Assembly (NCBI RefSeq): GCF_004341825.1
Contig: NZ_SMAG01000001.1
Span: 62,001 to 126,000 of the forward strand
DNA: 64,000 bases
Source: Hazenella coriacea
GTDB taxonomy: Bacteria; Bacillota; Bacilli; Thermoactinomycetales; Thermoactinomycetaceae
Direction: 5' to 3'
Under the pieces are notes generated by a model. That model was given only the letters and a program-made list of their open reading frames with translations. It searched no databases and was not told the origin of the DNA. Positions 34,195-44,225 of the stretch are shown one piece after another; position 1 is the stretch's first letter; each line of letters opens with the position of its first letter. The translations under genes were made by a program, and so were the position numbers.

Positions 34195-34590
34195 ATGAAA
34201 GAAATGTTATTAGATTCAGCCCGACGAAGCTGGAAGTCCCCATTGTTACTTGGGCAATTATTCATCTGGTCACTCATACTCTTAGGATCTTTCATGATTG
34301 CTTTATTGATCCGTTATACTTCCATGGGGATGGATGCTTTGCCGATTATTGCTTATATGATCAATGCATTAGCTTTATTGATTGGGGGATTTGTCTCAGG
34401 GAGGAGATCGAAACAACGTGGTTGGTACTATGGGGGATTACAAGGAATTATTTATGCCCTACTTGTCATGCTGATTGGTTTTCTCGCTTTTGATACTGCC
34501 ATGGTGATCAATCCCATTCTATTTGCCATTTCCTCATTTGGTATTAGTGCAATTGGTGGCATCTTAGGTGTCAATACAGGAAATCAATAA
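34195..34590 (+). CDS. yrzE: TIGR04086-type membrane protein, YrzE-like
   Basis: A 131-residue protein with four predicted membrane helices (about 20-40, 45-65, 75-95, 105-128) and glycine-rich turns (GGFVSGRRSKQRGWYYGGLQG). ATG at 34195 is chosen because AGAGGATG lies upstream; a TTG frame starting at 34144 has no ribosome site. The position between yajC and yrbG is that of B. subtilis yrzE. The function is unknown. The leader contains an inverted repeat. Confidence 0.78.
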   Translation: MKEMLLDSARRSWKSPLLLGQLFIWSLILLGSFMIALLIRYTSMGMDALPIIAYMINALALLIGGFVSGRRSKQRGWYYGGLQGIIYALLVMLIGFLAFDTAMVINPILFAISSFGISAIGGILGVNTGNQ

Positions 34591-34617
34591 GTAAAACGAT
34601 TGATTAAATTCAACAAA

Positions 34618-34647
34618 CAAGAGCTCCCCTTACTGGAGAGCTCTTTG
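34618..34647. terminator. Bidirectional terminator between yrzE and yajC
   Basis: AAGAGCTC and GAGCTCTT pair around an 11-base loop with partial further pairing (CCCCTTACTGG); T-rich on both exits. Confidence 0.7.
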
Positions 34648-34652
34648 AAGTC

Positions 34653-34979
34653 TTACTTCTCTTCACTAACTTCTTTTTCTTCTTTTTTACTTTCGGTATT
34701 CACAGTCGTTGTTTCTTCCGCATTGGTTACAGCATTGATGGCAGAACGTTCAAATACTAGACGGGTATTGTCACTCACTTTTAAAGTTACTTTCTCTTCG
34801 GTCAGATCCACAATAGAACCGTGAATCCCGCCAATCGTAATCACCCGATCTCCCTTTTTTAGGGCACTAAGCATTTGCGCACGTTGTTTCTGTTGTTTTT
34901 GTTGTGGGCGCATCAAAAAGAAATAAAATGCAATAAACACAAAAGCAATCATGATCAGAGATGTGTATTGTTGTGGCAT
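34653..34979 (-). CDS. yajC: Preprotein translocase accessory subunit YajC
   Basis: A 108-residue single-pass membrane protein of the SecDF-YajC complex. The N-terminal helix IMIAFVFIAFYFFLMRPQQKQQK and the following GDRVITIGGIHGSIVDLTEEKVTLKV are the family signatures. The acidic, Lys-rich tail is typical of low complexity C-termini. ATG follows GAGGAGG. Separated from tgt by 46 bases and probably co-transcribed with tgt, queA, DUF2905 and ruv genes, as in other bacillales and clostridia. Confidence 0.95.
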   Translation of the reverse strand: MPQQYTSLIMIAFVFIAFYFFLMRPQQKQQKQRAQMLSALKKGDRVITIGGIHGSIVDLTEEKVTLKVSDNTRLVFERSAINAVTNAEETTTVNTESKKEEKEVSEEK

Positions 34980-35025
34980 AAGTCCTTAACCTCCTCTATA
35001 TTTTGCTTGCATAATATATCAGGCT

Positions 35026-36174
<1,149 letters not shown>

Positions 36175-36346
36175 CTACATATGTACCAATATGACGTAAA
36201 TGGTTACATCCCTGCTTACCATTATAAATAAGTAAGTGATCAGAGAACAAGTTTTTTGAGAAATAGATGGTGAATTAGTCTTAAATCAGAGTTTATGTCT
36301 CGCCAAATAAATATTTTATCATTAGGTAAAGTAAATTCCAATGCTA

Positions 36347-37381
36347 CTAAAGAATAAGCATGGCATCCCCAAAGCTAAAAAAGCGATACTGTGCCTTCAC
36401 AGCTTCATCATAAGCTTTAAGAATCAGCTCTCGCGATGCGAATGCACTTACTAACATGAGCAAAGTCGATTGTGGTAAATGAAAATTTGTTAACAGGCCA
36501 TCAACCACTTGAAAGCGGTATCCAGGATAGATGAAAATATCGGTCCACCCATGGCATGGTTGAATTTGACCAGCGAATCGCTTAGCTACCGTTTCTAAAG
36601 TACGGACAGAGGTGGTACCCACAGCAAAGACTCGATTTCCTCTTTCTTTCGCTTGCTGAATCATTTCCACTGTTTCTACACTCAACTCGTAATACTCAGC
36701 ATGCATTTGATGTTCTTCGATCCGTTCAGTGGTGACAGGGCGAAATGTCCCAAGCCCTACATGCAACGTAATAAAACCAAGTTGAACCCCTTTTTGCTTC
36801 AACTGGTTTAATAAATCATCATTAAAATGTAACCCCGCCGTAGGGGCCGCTGCTGAACCAACCACTTTTGAGAATACGGTTTGATACCGCTCAGGATCGT
36901 CTAGCCGCTCATGAATATATGGAGGTAAGGGCATCTCACCTAATTTCTCAAACAAGGCTTCGATGTTGTCGGTCTGATATTGCAAGCGAAAAACCCTTCC
37001 CCCAGCCACTTCGATCTGCTCTTCCGCAATCGCTTTCAATTCCCCTTCACCAAAATCAATGACTGTGCCTTCTTTTACTCGTTTGGCAGGTTTCACCAAT
37101 GCTTCCCAACGATCCTCGCCTAACGGTTTTAACAAGAGGAGTTCAATTCTTGCTCCTGTCTCTTCTTTCACCCCAATCAACCGTGCAGGTCTTACTCGAC
37201 TGTCATTAAAAATGAGTACATCTCCTGGCTGAACATACTCCAGAATCTGTGGGAAATGAGAGTGTTGAATCTCTTTCGTTTCACGGTTTACCACCATCAA
37301 ACGTGAAGATATACGCTCTTGGGCAGGCGTTTGTGCAATTAGTTCCTTTGGCAATAAAAAATCATATAATGAAACATCCAT
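36347..37381 (-). CDS. queA: S-adenosylmethionine:tRNA ribosyltransferase-isomerase
   Basis: A 344-residue enzyme turning preQ1-tRNA into epoxyqueuosine-tRNA by transferring the ribosyl part of SAM. Family signatures are [44 protein letters not shown], and [34 protein letters not shown]. The C-terminal [22 protein letters not shown] is typical. It follows a short DUF2905 gene 54 bases upstream in the same direction. The gene order ruvC-ruvA-ruvB-(DUF2905)-queA-tgt is the usual one in Firmicutes. Confidence 0.97.
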   Translation of the reverse strand: MDVSLYDFLLPKELIAQTPAQERISSRLMVVNRETKEIQHSHFPQILEYVQPGDVLIFNDSRVRPARLIGVKEETGARIELLLLKPLGEDRWEALVKPAKRVKEGTVIDFGEGELKAIAEEQIEVAGGRVFRLQYQTDNIEALFEKLGEMPLPPYIHERLDDPERYQTVFSKVVGSAAAPTAGLHFNDDLLNQLKQKGVQLGFITLHVGLGTFRPVTTERIEEHQMHAEYYELSVETVEMIQQAKERGNRVFAVGTTSVRTLETVAKRFAGQIQPCHGWTDIFIYPGYRFQVVDGLLTNFHLPQSTLLMLVSAFASRELILKAYDEAVKAQYRFFSFGDAMLIL

Positions 37382-37435
37382 AACTACTCACCACTCTTTT
37401 AAATATAAGTTCTGTAGCAAAAAGAAATCGCCCGT

Positions 37436-37654
37436 TCAACGAAACAGGCGAAAGAGATAGACAAGCAAGGAGAGAATAATACTCACAATGATGCTCGTCA
37501 TAATTGGGAAGTAGAATTTCACATTCTCCTTTTCAATCACAATGTCTCCAGGTAATCTCCCCAGTGGAATCCACTTACCTCCCACTTGCCATAGGAGACC
37601 AAAGAGAATGAGAACACCTCCACCAATGATGAGCATTTTCGCTACGGGATTCAT
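37436..37654 (-). CDS. DUF2905 small membrane protein
   Basis: A 72-residue protein with two hydrophobic helices (about residues 7-25 and 43-68) and a conserved middle [26 protein letters not shown], characteristic of DUF2905. ATG at 37654 overlaps the ruvB stop codon as ATGA, with a GGAGTGG ribosome site in the ruvB tail, so translation is coupled. DUF2905 genes commonly sit beside ruvB/queA, but their function is unknown. Confidence 0.88.
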   Translation of the reverse strand: MNPVAKMLIIGGGVLILFGLLWQVGGKWIPLGRLPGDIVIEKENVKFYFPIMTSIIVSIILSLLVYLFRLFR

Positions 37655-38649
37655 TTGGGCCACTCCACTCCAAAATGTTCACAACAGCGAAGGGTCACCA
37701 TACGCCCTCGTGATGTACGTTGCAAGAAGCCTATTTGCATCAAATAGGGTTCATATACATCTTCCACTGTATTGGATTCTTCACCAATCGTCGCAGCTAG
37801 GGTCTCCAAGCCGACTGGTCCCCCACGAAATTTATCAATAATGGACATGAGAAGTCGATGATCTACATGATCTAATCCCAGTTTATCCACCTGAATCCGG
37901 TCCAATGCACCTCTGGCCGCTTCTCCTGTAATAATTCCATCTCCTTGTACTTGGACAAAGTCCCTCACTCGTTTGAGCAAGCGATTAGCAACCCGTGGTG
38001 TGCCACGTGATCGAGATGCGATTTCCATTGCCCCTTCTTCATGAATACCTACCTGAAAAAGATCAGCCGCTCGTAAAACAATGAAAGATAATTCCTCCAC
38101 CGTATAGTATTCCAATCGGCTGACCACACCAAAGCGATCCCTAAGAGGTGCTGAAAGGGAGCCCGCACGTGTGGTTGCACCAACCAAAGTAAAAGGTGGG
38201 AGATCTAAACGGACCGATCGAGCACTAGGTCCCTTGCCGATCATGATATCGAGAGCATAATCTTCCATTGCTGGGTACAGAACTTCCTCTACGGAACGAT
38301 TGAGTCGATGAATCTCGTCGATAAATAATAAATCGTAGGGTTGAAGATTGGTTAAGATTGCTGCCAAATCTCCAGGGCGCTCGATTGCTGGGCCTGAGGT
38401 CGTTCGGATATTTACACCCAATTCATTAGCGATAATATGTGAAAGGGTTGTTTTTCCTAAGCCAGGAGGACCATATAACAATACGTGATCAAGTGCTTCA
38501 CTACGCATTTTAGCAGCTTCAATATATATTTTTAAGTTTTCCTTCGCTCGTGTCTGTCCGATATATTCATTCAAATAACGAGGGCGCAGGCTATATTCTA
38601 CCATCTCATCTTCCATGGTCATCTTCGCCGAGATGATGCGTTCTTCCAT
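37651..38649 (-). CDS. ruvB: Holliday junction branch migration ATPase RuvB
   Basis: A 332-residue AAA+ motor that drives branch migration with RuvA. N-terminal [19 protein letters not shown], Walker [22 protein letters not shown], Walker [11 protein letters not shown], sensor 1 LVGATTRAG, arginine finger region [14 protein letters not shown], and the C-terminal winged-helix [16 protein letters not shown]...[16 protein letters not shown]. Length and motifs are canonical. It lies 13 bases after ruvA and overlaps the DUF2905 start. Confidence 0.98.
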   Translation of the reverse strand: MEERIISAKMTMEDEMVEYSLRPRYLNEYIGQTRAKENLKIYIEAAKMRSEALDHVLLYGPPGLGKTTLSHIIANELGVNIRTTSGPAIERPGDLAAILTNLQPYDLLFIDEIHRLNRSVEEVLYPAMEDYALDIMIGKGPSARSVRLDLPPFTLVGATTRAGSLSAPLRDRFGVVSRLEYYTVEELSFIVLRAADLFQVGIHEEGAMEIASRSRGTPRVANRLLKRVRDFVQVQGDGIITGEAARGALDRIQVDKLGLDHVDHRLLMSIIDKFRGGPVGLETLAATIGEESNTVEDVYEPYLMQIGFLQRTSRGRMVTLRCCEHFGVEWPK

Positions 38650-38662
38650 CTTCGCACCCCCT

Positions 38663-39289
38663 TCATGATGTACGTATGGATTGTTGAAGTGCTCGCTTGA
38701 TCCAATCTTCAGCAGACATGTTTTCTACTCCTGAAGATTGTAACGCTTCATTTGCCGCTCGTTCTGCTTCTTCCTCATTATAGCCAAGACCCACTAAGGC
38801 ATCAATGACATCCAACCTCATTTGCCCTTGAGAACCTGAAGGAACCGTTTGGAGAGTGGTCTCCACCATCTCTGGAAAACGATCCAGCCAGCCCTGTTTA
38901 GCTAACTTGTCTTTCAAATCTAAGATCAAACGCTGAGCGGTCTTTTTCCCAATCCCAGGGATTCGCGTTAAAAACTTAAGGTCTTCGATTTGAATCGCTT
39001 GAACAAGTTGACGTGGGCTTCCACCTGCAATCATTGCCAATCCCGCCTTAGGACCAATCCCTGATACTTCAAGTAATAAGCGAAATAAATCTCGTTCTTC
39101 CTGTGTAGCAAAACCATATAAATGCTGAGCATCTTCACGAACAATGTGGTGGATGAAGATCCGAACTTCTTCTTCATCACTCCAATGGAATGGATGGGGA
39201 ACAAACACCTGATACCCCATTCCACTCACCTGTACGGCTATGTAATCATTGCACAGATAGGCGATCTTACCATCTATAAATTCGATCAT
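38663..39289 (-). CDS. ruvA: Holliday junction DNA helicase subunit RuvA
   Basis: A 208-residue tetrameric Holliday junction-binding protein. Beginning [23 protein letters not shown] gives the OB-fold domain; the two helix-hairpin-helix motifs follow ([13 protein letters not shown] and [20 protein letters not shown]); the C-terminal RuvB-binding domain ([24 protein letters not shown]) ends the protein. ATG at 39289 is chosen since it matches the family N-terminus and GGAG lies 9 bases upstream; the alternative TTG at 39298 overlaps the ribosome site. It starts 6 bases after the ruvC stop. Confidence 0.97.
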   Translation of the reverse strand: MIEFIDGKIAYLCNDYIAVQVSGMGYQVFVPHPFHWSDEEEVRIFIHHIVREDAQHLYGFATQEERDLFRLLLEVSGIGPKAGLAMIAGGSPRQLVQAIQIEDLKFLTRIPGIGKKTAQRLILDLKDKLAKQGWLDRFPEMVETTLQTVPSGSQGQMRLDVIDALVGLGYNEEEAERAANEALQSSGVENMSAEDWIKRALQQSIRTS

Positions 39290-39294
39290 ACCTT

Positions 39295-39792
39295 TCAACT
39301 CCGTTTTCTTAGCTGTTCCAAGCCACCAGAAGAATGGGCTTCACAAATAGCGATTGCCAAGGCATCAGCTACATCATCTGGCTTTGGTATTTTCGGCAAT
39401 CCCAATAGCATTTTCACCATCTCTTGTACCTGTCTTTTTTCAGCTTGACCATACCCCACAACTCCCATTTTCACTTGCAAAGGGGTATATTCTGTAATCG
39501 CAACTCCTGCTTCTTCCGCTGCCAGCATCACCACTCCACGTGCCTGAGCAACAGTAAATGCAGTTGTAACATTTCGGTTAAAAAAAAGTTTCTCAATGGC
39601 CACGACTCGTGGCTGATGTTGTTGAAAGAGTAAGGTCGAAGCATCATAGATTTGCTTCAGTCGGGTCGCAGTTAAAAGACCTGCTTCAGTCTGAATACTG
39701 CCATATTCTACAGCTTTAAGTTGATTTCCTTTTTGCTCTACAATCCCAAACCCTACGATGGCGATCCCAGGGTCAATCCCCATGATTCGCAT
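39295..39792 (-). CDS. ruvC: Holliday junction resolvase RuvC
   Basis: A 165-residue RNase H-fold endonuclease resolving Holliday junctions. N-terminal MRIMGIDPGIAIVGFGIVE bears the first catalytic Asp; LFFNRNVTTAFTVAQARGVVMLAAEEAGVAITEYTPLQVKMGVVGYGQAEKRQV is the central family signature; IPKPDDVADALAIAICEAH ends with the last acidic residues. ATG at 39792 follows GGAGGGAGAG. B. subtilis and close relatives use RecU and lack ruvC, so its presence here supports a more distant bacillal lineage. Confidence 0.97.
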   Translation of the reverse strand: MRIMGIDPGIAIVGFGIVEQKGNQLKAVEYGSIQTEAGLLTATRLKQIYDASTLLFQQHQPRVVAIEKLFFNRNVTTAFTVAQARGVVMLAAEEAGVAITEYTPLQVKMGVVGYGQAEKRQVQEMVKMLLGLPKIPKPDDVADALAIAICEAHSSGGLEQLRKRS

Positions 39793-39897
39793 GAAAACTC
39801 TCCCTCCAAAATACGAACATTTATTCTGTTCAAACAATGATTATACCATATATCATTACATTTAGTGCAGACACACCTTCCTCCTTCACAATAAAAG

Positions 39898-39925
39898 AGC
39901 CTTCTTTACAAAGAAAGGCTCCAAA
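39898..39925. terminator. Terminator-like stem after YitT
   Basis: GAGCCTTCTTT and AAAGAAAGGCTC pair (one mismatch); T-rich exit on both strands. It lies 300 bases 3' of the minus-strand YitT gene, beyond a repeat copy. Confidence 0.55.
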
Positions 39926-40009
39926 AAATATTAATCACACCCGCCATCAATGATTTAGCAACCACTCACTTTATATGTCGCTAAGTCATGGATAGCTAGG
40001 TATAATTTT

Positions 40010-40200
40010 TATTATTATTCGTTACTAACAATTCTTCGTTCACTCGACATGAAAGGTAGCTTGTACCTGGAAGGGGAGATGTTTCTCTGACGAGCCACTT
40101 TTGAGAATCTACTGCTTTTGAGAATCTACTGCGAGAGTAAGATAGAGAAACAGCGACTCGGTGGGATCTGATCCATATGCGACTAAAATGCTCATATAAA
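40010..40200 (-). repeat. Dispersed ~180-bp repeat, copy C (inverted)
   Basis: Reverse-complement copy of the element also found at 52491-52665 and 53291-53470. The shared core includes ATGAGCATTTTAGT, TTTCTCT...AGAGAAACATCTCCCCTTC and TAGG/CAGG. An inner inverted repeat GTTTCTCT/AGAGAAAC is present. This copy carries a 17-bp tandem duplication (TTTTGAGAATCTACTGC at 40099-40115 and 40116-40132). Together with the terminator it fills most of the gap between ruvC and YitT. Confidence 0.72.
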
Positions 40201-40222
40201 GCTAGTTAATAAAGTAAAGGAA

Positions 40223-41116
40223 TCAATGAATATCTTTCTTTTTAAAGCGTCCTCCACGTACATCATGGATATTTCCAATTGCTAAGAAAGCGTCCTGATC
40301 AATATGTTCTACAATTGATTTTAATTTAGCCTCTTCGAGTCGAGTAACAACACAAAAGATGACTTTTTTGATATCACCGGTATATGCACCTTCTCCATTG
40401 AGATAAGTTACCCCACGTCCTAAACGATGGAGAATTGCATCCCCTAGCTCCTTATGCTTTTCACTAATAATCCAGACAGACTTGGTTTCATCAAATCCTT
40501 CGATGGTAATATCAATCATTTTAAAGGCAACAAAGTATGCAATTAATGAATACATAGAGCGATCCCATCCGAAGAAAAAGCCCGCACTGCCCAAGATGAA
40601 AAAGTTGAAAAACATCACAATCTGCCCTACTGAAAAAGGAAGTTTCTTTGTCATTAAAATAGCTAACACTTCAGTCCCATCTAGGGAGCCACCATAACGA
40701 ATAACTAAGCCTACGCCAATTCCTAGAATGATTCCCCCAAATACCGCTGCTAACATAGGGTCTTGGGTTACTGGCTCGATCGGGTGAAGAAGTGTTGTTC
40801 CTATCGACATAGCAACAACACCTAGCAAGGTGGATAAAGCAAAGGTTTTTCCAATCTGTTTATATCCAAACACAAAAAAGGGTAAGTTTAATAAGAAGAG
40901 AAAGATACCTAACTTTATGCCTGTTTGATATGATAAGATGATGGAAATACCAACGATTCCCCCATCGATCACATTGTTAGGAACCATAAATAGCTCTAAC
41001 CCAACTGAAACAAGGGTAGACCCTAGCAGAATAAAAAAGATTCTTTTCAAGATTTTCATCACTGAAAGTTCTTGTTTAGGTAGTTGTTGTACAGTTTGTT
41101 CGATGTTCTTCACCAT
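40223..41116 (-). CDS. YitT-family membrane protein
   Basis: A 297-residue membrane protein with about five hydrophobic helices (residues about 25-200) opening VMKILKRIFFILLGSTLVSVGLELFMVPNNVIDGGIVGISIIL, and a cytoplasmic C-terminal DUF2179 domain with GDIKKVIFCVVTRLEEAKLKSIVEHIDQDAFLAIGNIHDVRGGRF. This is the YitT/YxkD/YpjC group, whose role is unknown but probably transport. ATG/GTG start region has no strong ribosome site, so the start may be a few codons off. A single-gene unit. Confidence 0.88.
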   Translation of the reverse strand: MVKNIEQTVQQLPKQELSVMKILKRIFFILLGSTLVSVGLELFMVPNNVIDGGIVGISIILSYQTGIKLGIFLFLLNLPFFVFGYKQIGKTFALSTLLGVVAMSIGTTLLHPIEPVTQDPMLAAVFGGIILGIGVGLVIRYGGSLDGTEVLAILMTKKLPFSVGQIVMFFNFFILGSAGFFFGWDRSMYSLIAYFVAFKMIDITIEGFDETKSVWIISEKHKELGDAILHRLGRGVTYLNGEGAYTGDIKKVIFCVVTRLEEAKLKSIVEHIDQDAFLAIGNIHDVRGGRFKKKDIH

Positions 41117-41277
41117 CCATTCACTTAACTAGAGCTGTTCCATACTCCAACCCACCCATCTAAGTAAAGATTTGCCAGAATATGAAAATCATCTCTAACT
41201 ATTATATAAAGTAATCCAATAAAAAATTATACCATATGTTTTTTCGAATCAGGTTGAATTATTTTTAATGAGTAAAA

Positions 41278-41321
41278 AAACAAAACCTCTAAACTTCGAT
41301 CGAAGTCTAGAGGTTTTGTTT
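41278..41321. terminator. Terminator after the polysaccharide deacetylase
   Basis: AAACAAAACCTCTA pairs with TAGAGGTTTTGTTT, with an inner CTTCGATCGAAG palindrome; 3' of the minus-strand deacetylase. Confidence 0.82.
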
Positions 41322-41333
41322 ATGATTTATCTG

Positions 41334-42251
41334 TCAACCTTCATTCTTGTACGCTGGAGCATAGATCAGTTCATCAATGGTTACAAACTCATAACCTTGT
41401 GCCTTTAAATATTTGATGATCTCAGGAAGAGCTTCCATCGAACCTTGTAGTTTATCTCCACCTGATGAATGTTGTAAAATAATACCACCTGGTTCAATCT
41501 CACTTTTTACTGTATCTAAGATTTGCTTCGAGGATCTACCACGCCAATCATTGGTGTCAACACTCCAGTTAACCACTTTAATCCCTTTCCCACCAATCTG
41601 ATTTTCCACTCGCTTATTGATTGCTCCATAAGGAGGGCGGAATAATAAAGGCTTTTTGCCAATTAGATTGTATACTTCCTGATTGGTGCGATTGATCTGG
41701 GCATCCACTGCTTTCGCTGATAGTTTTGTCATCTGCGGATGGTTCCATGAGTGATTACCAATGACATGACCTTCTTGATCAATTTGTTTTAAGACATCTG
41801 GATGTTTCTGAACCATATTACCTACAACAAAAAAAGTGCCTGGAACATTTTCGTTTTTTAGCACTTGTAACACATGAAGCGTATGCTTACGATCGGGTCC
41901 ATCATCAAAGGTTAATGCAACACGCTTCTTATGCTTTGAACCTCTATAAAAAAGAACCTGCTTTTTCATTTGTTCTTGTTCTTTGTTTATAGCTTCCTGT
42001 TGACTAGGTTTTTGTTGAAACACTGGGTTTGCTTGATTCTCGACTGTATTGGGCTCATCTTGCTTGCTGGCACTTGCCTGATTTTCTTTTTTAGCCTCTG
42101 GATCGGAAGAAACTTCCTGTGTTGCCTTCATCGGAGGCTTTTCCGTCGGCTTTTCTGCAGACAAGTTTGATTCTGGTGAGTTCATACACCCAGCTAAAAG
42201 ACTCCAAGTAAGAAGAATGACAACCCCTGCTTTCGCATAGATCTGCATCAT
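41334..42251 (-). CDS. Polysaccharide deacetylase lipoprotein
   Basis: A 305-residue secreted lipoprotein. The signal peptide ends in the lipobox LLAGC near residue 23. A low-complexity, Lys/Gln/Glu-rich linker follows to about 100, then a NodB domain with TFDDGPD (catalytic Asp-Asp), HSWNHPQM (His-x3-His metal site), RPPYGA and WSVDTNDW. It should de-N-acetylate peptidoglycan or another amino-sugar polymer at the cell surface; PdaA/PdaB-like roles in the spore cortex are possible. ATG at 42251 follows GAAGGAGTG; the longer frame lacks a ribosome site. Single gene with its own terminator. Confidence 0.9.
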   Translation of the reverse strand: MMQIYAKAGVVILLTWSLLAGCMNSPESNLSAEKPTEKPPMKATQEVSSDPEAKKENQASASKQDEPNTVENQANPVFQQKPSQQEAINKEQEQMKKQVLFYRGSKHKKRVALTFDDGPDRKHTLHVLQVLKNENVPGTFFVVGNMVQKHPDVLKQIDQEGHVIGNHSWNHPQMTKLSAKAVDAQINRTNQEVYNLIGKKPLLFRPPYGAINKRVENQIGGKGIKVVNWSVDTNDWRGRSSKQILDTVKSEIEPGGIILQHSSGGDKLQGSMEALPEIIKYLKAQGYEFVTIDELIYAPAYKNEG

Positions 42252-42472
42252 CGTCACTCCTTCATGGTGAAAACAAACAAAAACTTCAAAATGAACTGAG
42301 TTTAAGTACAAACATTGCTATCATATGTATCAACAATCACCGGTAAAATCTAGCAACTAACGACCATTCTATCACAAACCAGATATTTCGACACTAATCT
42401 TACTAGAAATTTTAATTGAATTCCACTTCATAAAAGTCAATACTATGAATTTTTTTGAGAGAATAAAAAACT

Positions 42473-42510
42473 GGAACCATCCAATCCCTCACACATTGGA
42501 TGGTGGTTCC
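42473..42510 (-). terminator. Terminator after the PCYCGC lipoprotein
   Basis: GGAACCACCATCCAAT and ATTGGATGGTTCC pair on the minus strand and are followed by AGTTTTTTATTC. Confidence 0.82.
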
Positions 42511-42549
42511 CTCTTATCATCCTTCAAACATTACCATTTTATACTGTTC

Positions 42550-43053
42550 TTATGGCATAGGGGTAGGGGTAGGCTCTGCATATCCTTCTTTATATTTTTC
42601 ATCAATAAAATGACGGATCTCTTTTAATGATTTGCCCTGCTCTTTTAATGCGATCGATTCGACAGCAATTTGTTGACAATTGTAGCAGGTGATCGCATGA
42701 GAATCCCAAACTACTTTTCCATCCTCTTTGATCTCTTTCATAAAACACATCTGATTACTCTTATGCCCAACGCTTTGTCCACATCCACAATAACAAGGCA
42801 TATGTTGAATTACATCTGGATATTTAGCGGCTAACTGATAGACACGCACAATTTGAGGGTCTACTTGTTGTAAAAATGTCGGTAATTGAGAGAGATTCGG
42901 TGTTTCTTCTTGGAGATCCCCATTACTCATCTGGATCTGAGGTTCAGTTGTCTGAGACTGTTGGTCTTCATCATGATCTGATGAACAGCCTGCTAAAGGA
43001 ATGATAAAAATAGTGCAAATCATGACTGCGATTATCTTAATAAAACGGTTCAT
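42550..43053 (-). CDS. PCYCGC-motif lipoprotein
   Basis: A 167-residue lipoprotein: hydrophobic signal with lipobox PLAGC at about residues 19-23, then a polar linker and a domain with PCYCGCG, CFMKEIKEDGKVVWDSHAITCYNC. The four or five cysteines are typical of the PCYCGC family of Bacillales surface lipoproteins, which may bind metal or a haem-like group; the function is not known. The C-terminus ends in a PTPTP repeat, a probable wall-facing linker. Starts at ATG after AAGGAGGA. Single gene with its own terminator. Confidence 0.82.
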   Translation of the reverse strand: MNRFIKIIAVMICTIFIIPLAGCSSDHDEDQQSQTTEPQIQMSNGDLQEETPNLSQLPTFLQQVDPQIVRVYQLAAKYPDVIQHMPCYCGCGQSVGHKSNQMCFMKEIKEDGKVVWDSHAITCYNCQQIAVESIALKEQGKSLKEIRHFIDEKYKEGYAEPTPTPMP

Positions 43054-43286
43054 AATTCTCCTCCTTGTGACTCTAATTGCTATTATAAACTCAACAATGA
43101 TCTCTGTCTCTCATTTAACCACACCAGAGAGTTCTTTTTGAAAGTATTCACTTACATCTATGAAAGCAAAGTCTTTTATGATTTATGAGACTATCTCTAT
43201 TATACTATTTTCTATATGCCTTGATGAAGGAAGCCACTCTCATCTGTGGGGCTTAATATCCATATATCCAAGGAGGGAGTACCTAA

Positions 43287-44225
43287 ATGCCGTTTTTACA
43301 ACAACATCGCTGGATGGCCGATGGAATTATTCTCTTGATCTCTTTTATTTGGGGAGCTACCTTTGTGTTGGTGCAAGATGCCATTGACACCCTGCCCCCA
43401 TTCTCATTTTTAACCGTTCGCTTTGGAATGGCAACTTTACTCCTGTTTTTGTTCGTTCTCATCACTCGTGCAGAACCCTCCAGAGAAACTCCACGACAAA
43501 CCGTTTGGATTGGCGGAATGACTTTAGGAATTTTCCTATTTCTTGGCTATGCCTTTCAAACATTTAGTCTTTTGTACACGACCTCTGGTAAAGCTGGATT
43601 TCTGACAGGCGTTTCTGTGGTACTCGTTCCTGTGCTTTCTATTTTCATACTAAAAACACGGATCAAGTTAGCTGCCATCATAGGAGTCAGTTTTGCTGTA
43701 ATCGGACTTTATTTATTGACCTTTCAAGATTTTAAAGCGATTAACCAGGGAGATCTACTCGCTTTTACTTGTGCCATTTTCTTCGCTTTACAAGTTATTT
43801 TCACAGGTAAATATTCGTCACGAACATCCATCTTTCACCTTGTAACGATTCAAATGGCTACTGTAACTTTTCTAAGTGGATTGTTTGCCTTCATCTTTGA
43901 ACCTTGGCAGCGAATTTTCCAAAAAGATGTCATTTTAAACCCATCTGTACTCATCGCTCTTCTAATCACAGCGATCTTCGCTACTGCTCTAGCTTTTCTA
44001 GGACAAACCTATGTCCAACGATTTACCACTCCTACTCGAGTGGCCTTAATCTTTGCTACAGAGCCTGTATTTGCCGCTTTGGCGGACTACTGGTGGCAAG
44101 GGGTAACACTAGGAGGAAGTGCTTTGATCGGGTGTTTATTTATTTTGGGCGGAATGATTCTCTCCGAGATCCCCATTTCTCTTAAGAAGGACAGAAAAAA
44201 GATAGGTTACAAACGATCCAGCTAA
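43287..44225 (+). CDS. EamA/DMT-superfamily transporter
   Basis: A 312-residue membrane protein with ten predicted helices in two EamA repeats (about 10-145 and 155-300). Opening HRWMADGIILLISFIWGATFVLVQDAIDTLPPFSFLTVRFGMA and the second repeat AFLGQTYVQRFTTPTRVALIFATEPVFAALADYWWQG are characteristic. Family members export amino acids, nucleotide precursors or other small metabolites; the substrate is unknown. ATG follows AAGGAGGGAG. Its last 90 bases overlap the 3' end of a convergent bile-acid-symporter-type gene. Confidence 0.9.
   Translation: MPFLQQHRWMADGIILLISFIWGATFVLVQDAIDTLPPFSFLTVRFGMATLLLFLFVLITRAEPSRETPRQTVWIGGMTLGIFLFLGYAFQTFSLLYTTSGKAGFLTGVSVVLVPVLSIFILKTRIKLAAIIGVSFAVIGLYLLTFQDFKAINQGDLLAFTCAIFFALQVIFTGKYSSRTSIFHLVTIQMATVTFLSGLFAFIFEPWQRIFQKDVILNPSVLIALLITAIFATALAFLGQTYVQRFTTPTRVALIFATEPVFAALADYWWQGVTLGGSALIGCLFILGGMILSEIPISLKKDRKKIGYKRSS

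Noticed and set aside
43287-43465. Possible antisense coding frames over transporter genes
   Set aside because: Shadow frames opposite hydrophobic helices; no ribosome sites.
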